From assembly GCA_963575745.1 (NCBI GenBank), contig CAUYUJ010021163.1:74591-107090 (forward strand): 32,500 bases of DNA, read 5' to 3'. Origin of the DNA: Prorocentrum cordatum (Eukaryota; Sar; Dinophyceae; Prorocentrales; Prorocentraceae). A model generated the notes under the pieces. It did not search any database, had not been told where the DNA came from, and saw only the letters and a program-made list of their open reading frames with translations. The position numbers and the translations under genes are program-made. Below are positions 9,525 through 19,678 of the stretch, in pieces; the stretch's first letter is position 1; each line of letters opens with the position of its first letter.

Positions 9525-9787
9525 ATATCACCCTGGGTAGGAATAAACCGACCCGTTCGCAGCCTGGGGAACGATGGGGCCTCGGAGGCCTCAGGATGGC
9601 TCAAGGCAGCCCTCCACAGGACCGTCTCCAGCTTTCGATAATGCACCCGATGTTTGTTGTGGACGGTGGGACGACAGCAACATGTAACCCTGGGCAGGCA
9701 AAATCGAACTTCCCGCAGCTCCGGTAATCCATGGGGCCTCCGAGGCCTCCAGGACGGCCCAAGGCAGCCCTTCACAGGACCGTCTCC
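9525..9787 (+). repeat. 157-bp tandem duplication (diverged)
   Basis: Two copies are 157 bp apart. The first begins near 9525 (ACCCTGGGTAGG) and includes ATGGGGCCTCGGAGGCCTC and AAGGCAGCCCTCCACAGGAC (ending at 9629). The second begins near 9682 and repeats the same blocks up to 9787. The last 56 bp are the best conserved part. Confidence 0.7.
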
Positions 9788-9789
9788 TT

Positions 9790-10125
9790 CCATCCCTCTT
9801 TCGGCCCCCTCCGATCCCCTCCCCTCCCCGTTCCCTTCCCCTCCCCTCCCCTCCTCCCCATGCCCTCTCTTCCCCTCCCATCGCCTCTTCGTCCCTGCCT
9901 CCTCTGATTCACTCCTCCCGCACCTGCTTAGAAATCCTCCACGCTCCACCGCTTGATCCTCCTCCCCACCACCTCCCATCCTCATCCTTCTCATTCCTCC
10001 TGTCTCTCACTACTGTTCCTTGTCCTCCGCATCCTCATCCTCATCCCCATCCTCCTCTTCCTCCTCATCCTGATCCTTATCCTCCTCATCCTTCGCTTCC
10101 TCCTCCACCTTCTCCCCCAAGTCAT
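9790..10125 (+). repeat. pyrimidine-rich tract with CCTCAT units
   Basis: C/T-rich sequence of CCCTCC and TCCTCATCC type. It contains no gene. Apparent poly-L/I/P frames come from the composition. Confidence 0.75.
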
Positions 10126-10184
10126 GGGATCTTGGATTTATGAGGGTCGCTTTGAGCAATGTGCAGAACTACACAAACCTTGCC

Positions 10185-10464
10185 GTGGACAATATATTCG
10201 AAACCTTGCCTTGGATGAAGGCCGTCCGCCTGCGTGCACTCTTCGAGGGACAGTAGATGGACAATATATTCGAACCCTCACACATTCGAGGGATATTCTC
10301 AATCACCCCCGCGCCCCCGACATCAATGTTGATCTCAGCAAAGGCGGTGCTTTGGGGTTCGAATATTTCTGTCCACTCACGCCCCCCCCGTCGCCACGCC
10401 ATCAATATTAAATTCGGGGGTTCGGGGGGCATCTTGGGCCACAGGGTTCGAATATAATGTCCAT
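10185..10464. repeat. nested inverted motif, four copies (GGACAATATATTCGAACC)
   Basis: There are two direct copies (10185-10206 and 10257-10278) and two inverted copies (10354-10375 and 10443-10464) of a 22-bp AT-rich motif. The second direct copy and the last inverted copy match at 21 of 22 positions and enclose 208 bp. The order is direct, direct, inverse, inverse. This could be the ends of a small foldback element with a nested or duplicated insertion. No reading frame of interest is enclosed. Confidence 0.75.
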
Positions 10465-10600
10465 GTACGGGAGGATCGAGGAGGGAGGATCGAGGAGGGA
10501 AGATCAAGGATTTGCAGGGCCGAGGAGGGAGGAGGGAGGATCGAGGGAGAGGAGGGGCAGGACCGAGGAGGGAGGATCGAGGAGGCAGGATTGATGAGCC
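10465..10600 (+). repeat. purine-rich repeat (GAGGATCGAGGAGGGAG)
   Basis: Repeats of GGAGGATCGAGGAGG with small variations, similar in wording to the purine-rich stretch at 2600-2700. Confidence 0.65.
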
Positions 10601-11815
10601 ATGGCTTCTCACATTTTCTACTTTTCTGGGCCTCGGAAGGCCTCCGGGGAGCTATGCAGGGGCCCCTCGAGACCTCCCAGAACTTCTGGGGGCCCAGACG
10701 TCTAACGGCTCGAAGTATTCCGCGCCGGATCATTGCTTGTCTTTCTGCTGCCCCCCATCCATTCTGGGCCTCCAGGGGACCGTTCTGTGGTCCCATGGCA
10801 GCCCAAAAACTGGTCGGGATGAGAAGCGAGTTCGGGAGAGCCCAGGCTGGGGTGTCCAAGACGAGCTTCTCCTCAGGACCTCCTCGGCACGTGGCAGAGT
10901 GCGGGCCATCTGTCTCCTGCCCGTGCCCCCCCCCCCCCGCTCGCGTCCCCTCCGCGAGCCTCAGCTCGCTCGTGTACAGTAAGAGGCACGGCGCGCTCGT
11001 GCCCGCCCTCCTCTGTCAGGTTCTCCTCGGGGATTGATTTCACGGGCGCGTGGGGCGTGCCTCCGCCTCTGCCGCGGGCGGGCTGCACACGGCACGGGGT
11101 GCCTGGCTGCGGCGCGGAAAAATCGAAGCTCGCCTCTGCACTCGCACGCGTGCTCTTGCTGGGGGGGGGGGCGTGGTTCGCGGGGGCCCACAGGTCAGAG
11201 GAGGAAAAGGTACCCATACCTCTACCCTTCCCTCGTTCTCCCCTTTTTGGGCCTCCTCGGAGGCCCTCGTCGCCACCGCTGGATTCGCCTCGAAATTCTG
11301 GTGAGAACGCACCCCAGGAGAGGTCCGTGGAGTAGCGGTATCGGTACAGTTTTGGTTTCCCGAGAGCGCGAAGGCAGCCGCGCGTCGCGCATCGCGGGGC
11401 GCGATGCGCGGAGACGGGTGACCTGGCACTGGTTCGGTTGCATCGCCGTTCCTGCATTGGCCGTCGTACTTGGCGTCGGCCCATGCCACCCGGTGCTTGG
11501 CAGGCCGAGGCACGCAGGCCATCTACAGCTTCGCCCTGGGCCATGGGCTGATTGTCCTTCCAGGTTTCTTCTTTGGCCCCCCTATCCCGCTCTTCGTCCA
11601 TCGTTGTCTAGAAGAGGCGATGACGATACTTGATACGTCGGTCGTTTACGCCAATCGCTGAAACAATGGGACAATGGTTAGTGGAGTTGCAGTCAGTATA
11701 GGTGCTGTTGGTTGCGGTGTTGTCTTCCGCATGCGAGGGCATAAGTCATCCCCTGGCGAACGCGGAGGCCATCACATTTAATGGCCTTTGGCCCATCCCG
11801 TCACCGTGCCTGGGC
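10601..11815. other. unassigned GC-rich sequence
   Basis: Reading frames up to about 240 codons exist on both strands, but none has a recognisable domain, and the overlapping frames on opposite strands are of similar quality. A short perfect palindrome, CCCAGAACTTCTGGG, lies at about 10676-10690. Confidence 0.4.
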
Positions 11816-11819
11816 TGTG

Positions 11820-11965
11820 GGTCAGGGTCCTCAGGGATGCTTCTTGGGGTCTCTTGGGAGCGCTCTCGGGGTTCTCTTGTGGGGGGGCAGTTTTGGGGGC
11901 TTCTTGGGAGCCTCTGGTGGGCCTCTTGGGAGCCTCTTGGGGGCCTCTTGGGGCCTCCTGCGGGC
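11820..11965 (+). repeat. degenerate CTTGGGG-type repeat, third locus
   Basis: Units such as GGGCCTCTTGGGAGCC follow one another with a spacing near 10-12 bp. This is the same family as 16613-17480 and 20626-21200, here without a GGA tract and directly beside the 77-bp array. Confidence 0.7.
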
Positions 11966-11968
11966 TGG

Positions 11969-12930
11969 CCCCATAGGGAGCTCCACCGAAGGCCTCAGTG
12001 GCGGCGTTCGCATGCGTCGCCCCAACCCAGTACAGCGCTTCGTGGCCCCATAGGGAGCTCCACCGAATACCTCAGTGGCGGTGTTCGCACGCAGTTCCCC
12101 CACACCCAGTACACCGCTTCGTGACCCCACAGGAAGTTCCAACGAATGCCTCAGTGGCGGTGTCCGCATGCGGTTCCCCACCCAGTACATCGTCTCGTGG
12201 CCCCATAGGGAGCTCCACCGAAGCCGTCAGTGGCGGTGTCCGCATGCGGTTCCCCCACACCCAGTACAGCGTTTCGTGGCCCCATAGGGATCTCCACCGA
12301 AGGCCCCAGTGGCGGTGTCCGCATGCGGTTCCACCACTCAGTGCAGCGTTCCGCAACCCCATAGGGAGTTCCACCGAAGGCCCCAGTCACCGAAGGCCCC
12401 AGTGGCGGTGTCCGCATGCGGTTCCCCAACCTGGTACAGCGTTTCGTGACCCCATAGGGAGCTCCACCGAACGCCTCAGTGCCGGTGTTCGCACGCGATT
12501 CCCCCACCCAGTGCAGCGTTTCGTGGCCCCAAAGGAATCCCCACCGAAGGCCTCAGTAGCGGTGTTCGCATGCAGTTCCTCCACCCAGTACATCGGCTCA
12601 TGGCCTCACTTTGAGCTCCACCGAAGGCCTCCGTGGCGATAGCTTCCCCCACCGAGTGCAGCGTTTCGTGGCCCCATAGGGATCTCCACCGAAGACCTCA
12701 GTGGCGGCGTTCGCATGCGTCGCCCCCGCCCAGTACAGCGTTTCGTGGCCCCATAGGGAGCTCCACCTAAAACTCCAGTGGCAGTGTTCGCGTGCGTCTT
12801 CCCCACTCAGTATAGGTTTCACGCCCCCACAGCGGGTTCCACCTAAAGCCCCAGTAGCAGCGCCCACATGGCGTCCCCGCCCCATGTCGGCACACCCCTC
12901 GCATGCTTCATGGCCCCATGAGGAGATACC
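11969..12930 (+). repeat. 77-bp minisatellite, about 13 copies
   Basis: The unit runs CCCCATAGGGAGCTCCACCG, AAGGCCTCAGTGGCGGTGT, TCGCATGCGGTTCCCCCACC, CAGTACAGCGTTTCGTGG. Unit starts were read at 11969, 12046, 12125, 12201, 12280, 12357, 12450, 12527, 12604, 12672, 12749, 12825 and 12914. The 93-bp spacing at 12357-12450 is explained by a 16-bp internal duplication (CCGAAGGCCCCAGTCA). Each unit carries a GCATGC site, some mutated. Since 77 is not a multiple of 3, the frame rotates, and the open frames across the array are not convincing genes. Confidence 0.9.
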
Positions 12931-13480
12931 CCCAAGGCGATACCCGCAACGACAGTACTCACAATTGCACCTGGCTGGGCCCTTCGCCAGGATCATCTTT
13001 CACACGCGGGCCTCCGGAGCTCGCGACGCACTCGCCTGGGGGCCACTTTCTCGTCCTGGATCGTCCGCGATGGTCCCGGGGGCCGCCGGCCTCCAGGCGC
13101 CGAGGACTTCGAAGCACCTCCGTCTCGATTGTTCAGAGGTGTCGGAGGTCTGGGGTGGTGCGGCCCTCCTTAGCGGTGGGCTCCCAGTGGCCTCGGGGTG
13201 TTTGCGCTTGGGCGCCTCCGGGGAAGGCCAGACGGTGCACCCCGTGGAGAGTTGCGCAGGCCTTCTCGACTTCCTTTGAGCGCGTGTTGAGCGGCAAGCG
13301 TCGGGCGCTGGCGGATCCCTCGCGTGTGCTTTCGTGTGAGGCGGGTTGCCTCGGGCGCTACGCTGGGGGCTCGGCTGCTCGTGTGACGACGGCGACGATG
13401 ACGGTGGTGGTGATGGTTAGGCTGACGATTTCAAGTACGTAGCGCCCCACAGTTGCAGACAAGAGCATAGGGGTGTTCCC
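12931..13480. other. unassigned sequence after the 77-bp array
   Basis: No recognised gene. Two overlapping plus frames (to 13279 and 13442) begin inside the repeat array or close to its end and carry no recognisable domain. Confidence 0.4.
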
Positions 13481-13483
13481 CAT

Positions 13484-13552
13484 CGCAGCGCGCCCGCGCA
13501 GCGCGCCTGCACAGCGCGCCTGCGCAGCGCACCCGCACCGCGCGCCCGCATC
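13484..13552 (+). repeat. 15-bp GC-rich tandem repeat
   Basis: About four to five units of GCAGCGCGCCTGCGC type in tandem. Confidence 0.7.
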
Positions 13553-13600
13553 CGGGCCGAGGCTCGGATCCGACGGTGCGTGCGCGCGGGGATAGGGTAA

Positions 13601-13960
13601 GACCGCTCGGACACCCCCTGCTCTGATCACGATGATGGTTCTGGTGATGCTTTTGCTGATGACAGCGACGACGACGTCGACGTCGACGACGATGACGATG
13701 AACACGACGACGGCGACGAGGAGGAGGAGGAGGAGGTAGAGGAAGAGGAGGGTGAGGATGAGGATGAGGATGAGGATGATGATGCTGCTGCTGATGATGA
13801 TGCCGATGCTGATGATGATGCTGATGATGCTGATGATGCTGATTCTGATGATGACGACGATGGCGATTTGCACGAAATTCAGTATGATGATAGTAGTAAG
13901 GACGATGATGCCGATTCTGATGGTGGTGGCGACGATGATCATGACACTGAAGCGTTGTGA
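13601..13960 (+). CDS. possible acidic exon without a start codon (D/E-rich)
   Basis: This frame is open from 13601 (after a TAA at 13598) to the TGA at 13958 and has no ATG, so it is easily missed. From 13625 it encodes an Asp/Glu-rich chain with both GAT and GAC and both GAA and GAG codons, broken by less repetitive residues such as GDLHEIQYDDSSKDD near the end. Mixed third positions with a constant residue type are what selection on an acidic tract would leave, but a decayed GAT array could look similar, and the antisense frames here are also open. If real, it would be a 3'-terminal exon, and I see no convincing splice acceptor in front of it. Function unknown. Confidence 0.25.
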   Translation, partial: DRSDTPCSDHDDGSGDAFADDSDDDVDVDDDDDEHDDGDEEEEEEVEEEEGEDEDEDEDDDAAADDDADADDDADDADDADSDDDDDGDLHEIQYDDSSKDDDADSDGGGDDDHDTEAL

Positions 13961-14440
13961 CGCGCTTGTGAACAAGTGTCTCCCGCTCGTTTTTTCGTTT
14001 TACCAGTGCACAGTTTCGACCTCGTTTGAAAGAACTCCCAGACACGATTCCTTAGGATTTCGGTTCAGGCCTCCATCCATCATTCACAGGGATTTTGAAC
14101 TCCACCTCTTTTCACGGAAGGCCATCGTCGACTATCCGTGGGCGGCAGGCCGTTGCGATCGTGAGGGCGGGGGTGAGCAGCAGCCGTAGTGACCGTCGGA
14201 TGCCGTGCGGCAGCTCGTGCTGTCCTTTCCACGTGACTCCAGCGACGAGCTCCTCGCCACCGCCACGCACCCGGCCCGCCACGCCGGGCTCCGCGAGGGG
14301 GCTCCCTGTTCCGCGGCCCGCTCTCCGGCGATCTGGGCCGGGGAGCCCCTCCGAGAGGCCCGGGCTCGCCGTGGCCAGACGGGCCCCCCCTTTGCTCCTC
14401 CTTGTGACCGCTTGCTAAATCGTTGTTTTGCCGATCGGCG
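13961..14440. other. unassigned sequence
   Basis: No gene or repeat recognised between the acidic frame and the pyrimidine tract. Confidence 0.4.
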
Positions 14441-14449
14441 CGGGCCCTC

Positions 14450-14640
14450 GCACTCTCCTCCTCCTCCGCCTCCTCCCCCTCCCCCTCTACTTCCTCCTCC
14501 TCCTCCTCCTCCTCCTCCTCCTCCTCTACTTCCTCCTCTACTTCCTCCTTCTCCTCCTCTTCCTCCTCTACTTCCTCCTCTATTTCTTCCTCCTCCTCCT
14601 CCCCCTCCTCCTCCTCCTCCCCCTCCTCCTCCCCCTCCAT
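14450..14640 (+). repeat. CTC/TCC pyrimidine tract
   Basis: Nearly pure C/T sequence in CTC, TCC and CTACTTCCTCCT blocks, ending with CATCCCCGCCCAG at about 14639-14651. The tract plus the final AG resembles a 3' splice site, but no convincing exon follows. Confidence 0.85.
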
Positions 14641-16200
14641 CCCCGCCCAGTGTCGAATCGCCGAAGAAGAGAGCGGCCACCTTCCGCGCTCCCCGTGGTG
14701 GCGCGACGACTGCCTCGCGCTCGCCGCCAGGGGGCCGCAGCCTCCTCTCTATTTTCCAAGGGGCGCCGCCTGCCCGCTCTACCTTACCGTACCCCCCCCC
14801 CCCGGCGCGCGCAGGGCTGGCGAAGGCCCGGGGCCCCGCAGTGCCCTGCTCGGCTTCGTCGCCTCTCGCCCTCGGCCGGGGGAGGAGGTGGCCCTCGGGG
14901 GCAGCGCGGTCGGGGGGAGATCGGCGGCGAGCGAGGGGGGAGGGCTTCCGACAAGGCGGCGGGGCTTCTCAGAAGCCCTCGCGCCCTCTGAGACGTTTCG
15001 CGTGTCTTCGGAGAAGCTCTCAGAAAACTGCTCAGAAGGCCGGGGGACTTCCGAGCCTTCTGAGAAGGCCCGCCACTTCTCACTCCCCCCCCGCGCTCGC
15101 CGCCAAGGATAGGCTCGGGGGGGGATGCATCGACCCGTTTTTAGGCGTTTTCGGGGCCTGGGGTGGTTTCCACCAGGTGCGCCTAGTCCAGAGCGTTGCT
15201 GGGGTGCCAGGATCGTCCCGAATGGCCGCTGGAGGCCCGAGTTATGGCCCGACGCTGGGTCGGTGTTCCCCCCCCTGAGAGTGTTCCCCCCATCGTCGTC
15301 GCCCCTCCGTCCCCGCCCCCCCAAGGATTCTGCGCGCTCGTGGCGGTGGAGGGGCCCCAGACGGCCCCTGACCGGCAAGCGCGGGGCCACAGGGTGGTGG
15401 AGAGGCGTGTGAGGCGTCCCAAAAGTGGCCTTGCCTTCGAGGATCGAAGGAGTTGTCGTCTCTTCCCCGGCGGAAGGCGGCAGAAGGGCAGCGGAGGGTC
15501 GGCGGAAGTGAAACGAGGCCGCCTCGAGCCGGCGGAGGCCGGCGGAAGGGCGGCGGAGGGGCAGCGGAGGGTGGCGGAAGCCAAGGATGCGCCCCCAAGA
15601 GACGGCAGCATTTTTGGGTTCAGCGCCTCCGGAAGCCGCCCTCTGCTTCTTCCCCCCCCCCGTTCGTCCTCCCGCCGTGAACGAACGCCCGAGGGCTCCC
15701 CGCCACGTGCCCGCAGCGCATATCCTTTGGGGAGCCGCGCCCGTGTCCGCGCGGCGGCCGAGAGGGCCGAGCCGCAGGAACGGCTCCGGCGGGAGTCCCG
15801 GGGAGGAGGCGGCTGGCGCGGAGGAGGTCGGATCCAACACCTCTTTCGGGTATGGCCAGGACGGTAAGGGGACCGGGTTAGTAGTAGGACCCCGGAGCCT
15901 TTGACTTGGCCAGGATCACTAACCCAGGTGTGCCATAGCTGGTGTTTTTTCGGGTGACGGCAGTTCCGGTTAGTGGAAATGGAACGGGGGGGCGCCCCCG
16001 GTACAGATCACTAAGCCAGGTTCCACTAAACCCAGTTCTGCCAACGCCCGACTCTTACCCCCAGCCTCCTTCCGGTGATGAGTGCAAGGCGAGTAGTAGG
16101 GTCCCTCCCTGCCTTCTCTTCCTCACTTCGGGGAAGCGGCGCTTGAGGCGGCGCCAGCGCCGACCCGGGCAATCCGCGTGAGACTTCGAACGCTTATGCT
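14641..16200. other. unassigned very GC-rich region with hairpins
   Basis: Frames up to 357 codons on plus and 353 on minus overlap each other and have no recognised domain. Short GGCGGAAGGCGGC-type repeats lie at 15470-15580. Two similar words, GATCACTAACCCAGG (about 15914) and GATCACTAAGCCAGG (about 16006), occur about 90 bp apart. Confidence 0.4.
14962..15064. repeat. cluster of AGAAGGC-type hairpins
   Basis: GGGCTTCT (14962-14969) and AGAAGCCC (14971-14978) form a palindrome with one central base. CTCAGAAGGC (15031-15040) pairs perfectly with GCCTTCTGAG (15055-15064) across 14 nt. The same AGAAGGC/GCCTTCT words make hairpins at 18900-19030. Confidence 0.7.
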
Positions 16201-16504
16201 TGTGTTGTTTGTATTGCTCTACTGATGGGGATGAGGAGGATACGGAGGAGGAGTAGGAGGAGGAAGAGAAGGGGATGGGTGTGGTCAGGGAGGATGGAGG
16301 GGAGACCCAGTTCCCCGACGTTTTGTTTTTGCACAGCGTGGCCCGCTGGAGGTCTGGATTCCTTTCCTGCTACCGAGCTTCATCCCGAGCTGCTTCTTGA
16401 CGGTCCCCAGGTGCCCCAGAAGTGCCCTTCGGAGGCTGCAAACTGCCAGAAAGCTTTCGTCGTGTTTCTGTTCGCGACGCGAGGGTGGGGAGAAAGGAGG
16501 GCGG
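16201..16504. other. unassigned sequence
   Basis: Purine-rich near 16225-16300 (GAGGAGGAGTAGGAGG type), then mixed sequence with no recognised gene. Confidence 0.4.
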
Positions 16505-16612
16505 CGAGGAGGAGGAGGAGGAGGAGGAGGAGGAGGAGGAGGAGGCGGAGGAGAAGGAGGAGGAGGAGGAGGAGGAGGAGGAGGAGGAGGAGGAGGAGGA
16601 GGAGGAGGCCTC
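16505..16612 (+). repeat. (GGA)n microsatellite
   Basis: About 35 GGA units with few interruptions, ending directly at the CTTGGGG-type repeat. Confidence 0.9.
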
Positions 16613-17480
16613 TCGAGGCTCTCTTAGCGCATCCTGGGGGGCTTCTTGAGGGCGTCTTGGAAGGGCCCCGTGGGGCCTCTTGGGGGTCTCCTGTGGCATC
16701 TTGGGGACCTCTTGGGGGCCTCGTAAATGGCGGGCTGGCCTTTGGAGGCTGTCTTGGGGTCCTCTGTGGGCAGTCGTGGGTCCCTCTTTGGTCGCTTTAG
16801 GGCCGTCTTGGAGGTCTCTGGGGCCGTCTTGGAGGCGTCTTGGGCGTCTCTTGGGCTGTCTTGGGGCCGCCTTGCGGGTCTCTTTGGAGCCCTGTGGAAT
16901 GCCTTGGGGCGAGTTTGAGGACCTACGGGGCCATCTCGGAGCATCGGAAAAACGAACGGGCGAGACAACTAGAATCATTGAACAACTTATGGGATGTTGG
17001 TGATGTTGGCCTTCTGGAGGTCCTCTTGGAGCCCGCTTGGGACCTCTTGGCGGCTCTCTTAGGGGCTGCTTTGGGGCCTCTTGGGGCCTAGTAGGTGGGG
17101 TCTTTTGGGGCCTCATGGGCGTCTCTTGGGACGGTAGGCTTTGATTTTCGGTTGAGGGGCCGTCTCGAGGCATTCTTGGGGCGGTCTTGGTGGCTTCTTG
17201 GGATGTCTTGGAGGGTCAGAAGCTTGAAAAGTGGATAATCCCCAACATGTTGAAAAACCGTAGGATCATCGGTGATTTTGGCATCTCAGGGGGGCCCTCT
17301 TGGGAAGGCTTTTGGAGGCCTCTTGGGACGTCTTGGGCGCTTGTTCGGCCGACTGGAGGCCATCTTGGGCGTCTTGGAGCGATCGTTCGGCGATTCGGGG
17401 CCCTCTGGGAGCATCCTGGGGCCCTCGTGGGGCTCTCTTGGCCCGTCATGGGGTTCGCTCGGGCCCGGAAAAGTCACGCG
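16613..17480 (+). repeat. degenerate CTTGGGG-type repeat, first long copy
   Basis: Units such as GGGCCTCTTGGGGG and GGCCGTCTTGGAGGCGTC recur with a loose 10-12 bp spacing. Less repetitive islands interrupt it at about 16950-17010 and 17215-17285. On the minus strand it reads as PQEAPKRP-like text in more than one frame, which argues for a repeat rather than a gene. Confidence 0.75.
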
Positions 17481-18140
17481 ACAGGACGCGACAAGCCCCA
17501 TAGGGGGCACGGCGGGAGCGCAAAATATTGCTTTGTTTGGGGGGTCGGGGCCCAACAGAATCTTCAGCGTTGAGGCCTGAGGCCGAAGGGATTGGGCCCA
17601 GGACCGAGAAGGGACCTGAGGACACTCCGCGTCGTTCCACAATGGGGCACGGTGTCGGAGAAATGGCGCACACGTGCCCCCAGGTGGCTCAAAGGGGTTA
17701 GGCAACTCTGCTCAGTGAGCTTCGTCCACTCGGCCCATACCTTGACCACCCGTAAGCTGCTCAGGGCATGCCCACTTATAAGCTGGGTGAGGCCAGATAT
17801 CCGATCACCTTCACACCCACAGTGGTGATCCAAGTGCGCGCCGTGAAACACAGACCCCCGACGTCGTGTTTTCAGTTCTTTCTTAGTTAACGGCGACCCC
17901 CAGAGGTCTGGAACACTTCCCGGGGAGCGGCTCCTCATCCCGAATATTTTTTGGACTGTCCCAGGGCCTGGCCGGGGCCCCCAGAGGCCAGACATGTGCA
18001 AAAATTGTCCGTCATGGTTTTGCTCACGACGCGAGGGGGCTTGGACATTGCGCCTCTTCGTCTGCCTGGGGGCGGCGGCAGAAGTTCGCCGCTTGCCGCC
18101 CTGGCGCCGCCGCCGCTCGCCCCTCCCCGCGGCGACGGCG
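17481..18140. other. unassigned sequence
   Basis: No gene recognised. The stretch 17640-17900 is less GC-rich and less repetitive than its neighbours, but no domain, RNA gene or splice pattern stands out. Confidence 0.4.
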
Positions 18141-18218
18141 GCGGCGAGCGACGGGGAGCGACGGCGGCGAGCGACGGCGGCGGCGAGCGACGGGGAGCGA
18201 CGGCGGCGAGCGATGGCG
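18141..18218 (+). repeat. 39-bp tandem duplication (GCGGCGAGCGACGGGGAGCG)
   Basis: Two copies begin at 18141 and 18180 and are nearly identical. The smaller GGCGGCGAGCGACGG words inside are themselves repetitive. Confidence 0.7.
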
Positions 18219-18317
18219 GACGAGGCGAGAACGCCAAAACCATTCAGAAACAAAAGCGAATTTGATGGACTGTGCCTCTTGGGGCCTCCTGGGGGTGCTC
18301 CTGGAGGCCCCCCAGGC

Positions 18318-18445
18318 GGGGGAGTCGTCTCTGGGTGGCGGCCCCTCCCCCGCGGGACCACCCGGGGACCCCCCCCCCCCAGGGGGAGTCGTGCCTGGGT
18401 GGTGACCCCCCCGGGACCCCTCCCGGGGACCCCCCCCCCCCCGGA
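18318..18445 (+). repeat. 64-bp tandem duplication with poly-C
   Basis: GGGGGAGTCGTCTCTGGGTG begins at 18318 and its partner GGGGGAGTCGTGCCTGGGTG at 18382. Each unit ends in a long C run. Confidence 0.7.
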
Positions 18446-18899
18446 CGGGGGATGGATTTCGGGGAAGGGGCTTCCCCTCGACTGAATTACGACGTTGCTC
18501 AGTTTCGCTCTGGCTGGCGCGCTTGAGGAGGAGGGCCCAGGAATTGGGGGGGGGGCAGCGACGGGCCCATGGGAAATGGGGGCCGCAGGGAACGGGGACG
18601 ACCGAGGCGGCGACGAGCGCATGACGGAGACGACGACTCGAGCGGACAGGCCCCTCACACACAGCGACAGGGTCGGCGGAGTTCCTTCCGCGTGAGGGGC
18701 CTGGGACCGCCTCCCCTCACCTGGCGGCACCAGCAGCTGGTCTCGGCGCGCCGCTGGGCGTGGTCCTCGAGGAAGCGACGATAAAACAGACACCGCGAAC
18801 AGCCGATGGGTCCTCGACTGATCGCCCCCCCCCCCTCGTCTGGGATCGCTCACACTCATGTGCTGGCGGCGCGCACAAGGGGCTGGCGCCAAGGGTGGG
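18446..18899. other. unassigned sequence
   Basis: No gene or clear repeat recognised. A 442-codon minus-strand frame (17564-18892) crosses this and the two duplications before it, and shows no domain. Confidence 0.4.
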
Positions 18900-19030
18900 A
18901 GGCCTTCTAAAGATGCCGGGGGATGCTGAAAAGGCAGGTGGCTTCTTAGAAAACCCCGCAGGCTTCTAAGTAGGCTTTTTAGAAGCCTGCAGGGCCTTTC
19001 TGAGAAGGCCCCCGCCTTCTAAGATGCCGA
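18900..19030. repeat. hairpin cluster (GCAGGCTTCTAA/TTAGAAGCCTGC)
   Basis: The arms 18958-18969 and 18979-18990 form a perfect 12-bp stem with a 9-nt loop. Just after it, AGAAGGC and GCCTTCT form another short stem around 19003-19020. GCCTTCTAA(A)GATGCC appears at both ends of the cluster (about 18902 and 19014). Confidence 0.75.
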
Positions 19031-19264
19031 CTGCTTTCTTACCCCCCCCGCTAAGTTTGCCTAGGGGGATAAAAAGGGGGTTACACGTGGATGCGAATGT
19101 GGGCTATAGTTGGCCGAACCTTATTTATCGAAGACGCCTACGGCGGATCACCGCCGCCCCCCGCCTTTTTGGAAGCGCCTGTCTGGCTGAAAGTTGGGAG
19201 CTGTCGGACCGTTTGTTCTGGGGAACACGTGAGGAAGAGAAGAATGAGGAGGAAAACGACAAGG
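19031..19264. other. unassigned sequence
   Basis: No recognised gene between the hairpin cluster and the GGA tract. Confidence 0.4.
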
Positions 19265-19410
19265 GAGGAGGAGGAGGAGGAGGAGGAGGAGGAGGAGGAG
19301 GAAGAGGAGGAGGAGGAGGAGGAGGAGGAGGAGGAGGAGGGGCAGGGGGAGGAGGAAGAGGAGGAGGAGGAGGAGGAGGAGGAGGAGGAAGAGGAGGAGG
19401 AGGAGGAGGA
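19265..19410 (+). repeat. (GGA)n microsatellite
   Basis: GGA units with occasional GGAAGA and GGGGCA interruptions, running directly into the AAT-type array. Confidence 0.9.
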
Positions 19411-19678
19411 ATAATGATAATAATAATAAGCATAATAAGAAGAATAATACGACGAATAATAGAAGTAATAATAAGAATGCTAATACGAATAAGAAGAATA
19501 TTAATAGGAATAATAACAATAATAATACAACTAATAATACTGAGAAGAAGAAGAATACGAATAATAATACTAATACGCATAATAATAAGAGTACTACTAA
19601 TAATAAGAATAATAAGAAGACGACGAATAATAACAATAATACTATTAATAATAATAATAATACGAACCATACTACTTA
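19411..19678 (+). repeat. degenerate AAT-type trinucleotide array (left part)
   Basis: The sequence reads as three-base units, mostly AAT, AAG, ACT and ACG. It ends where the TIR element at 19679 begins and continues after that element. Confidence 0.85.

Noticed and set aside
11998-12642. 214-codon frame with WPHRELHRRPQW-type repeats
   Set aside because: It lies wholly inside the 77-bp array, and the same kind of text recurs in other frames because 77 is not divisible by 3.
17564-18892. 442-codon minus frame
   Set aside because: Low-complexity P/R/G/S text across two tandem duplications, with overlapping open frames on both strands and no domain.
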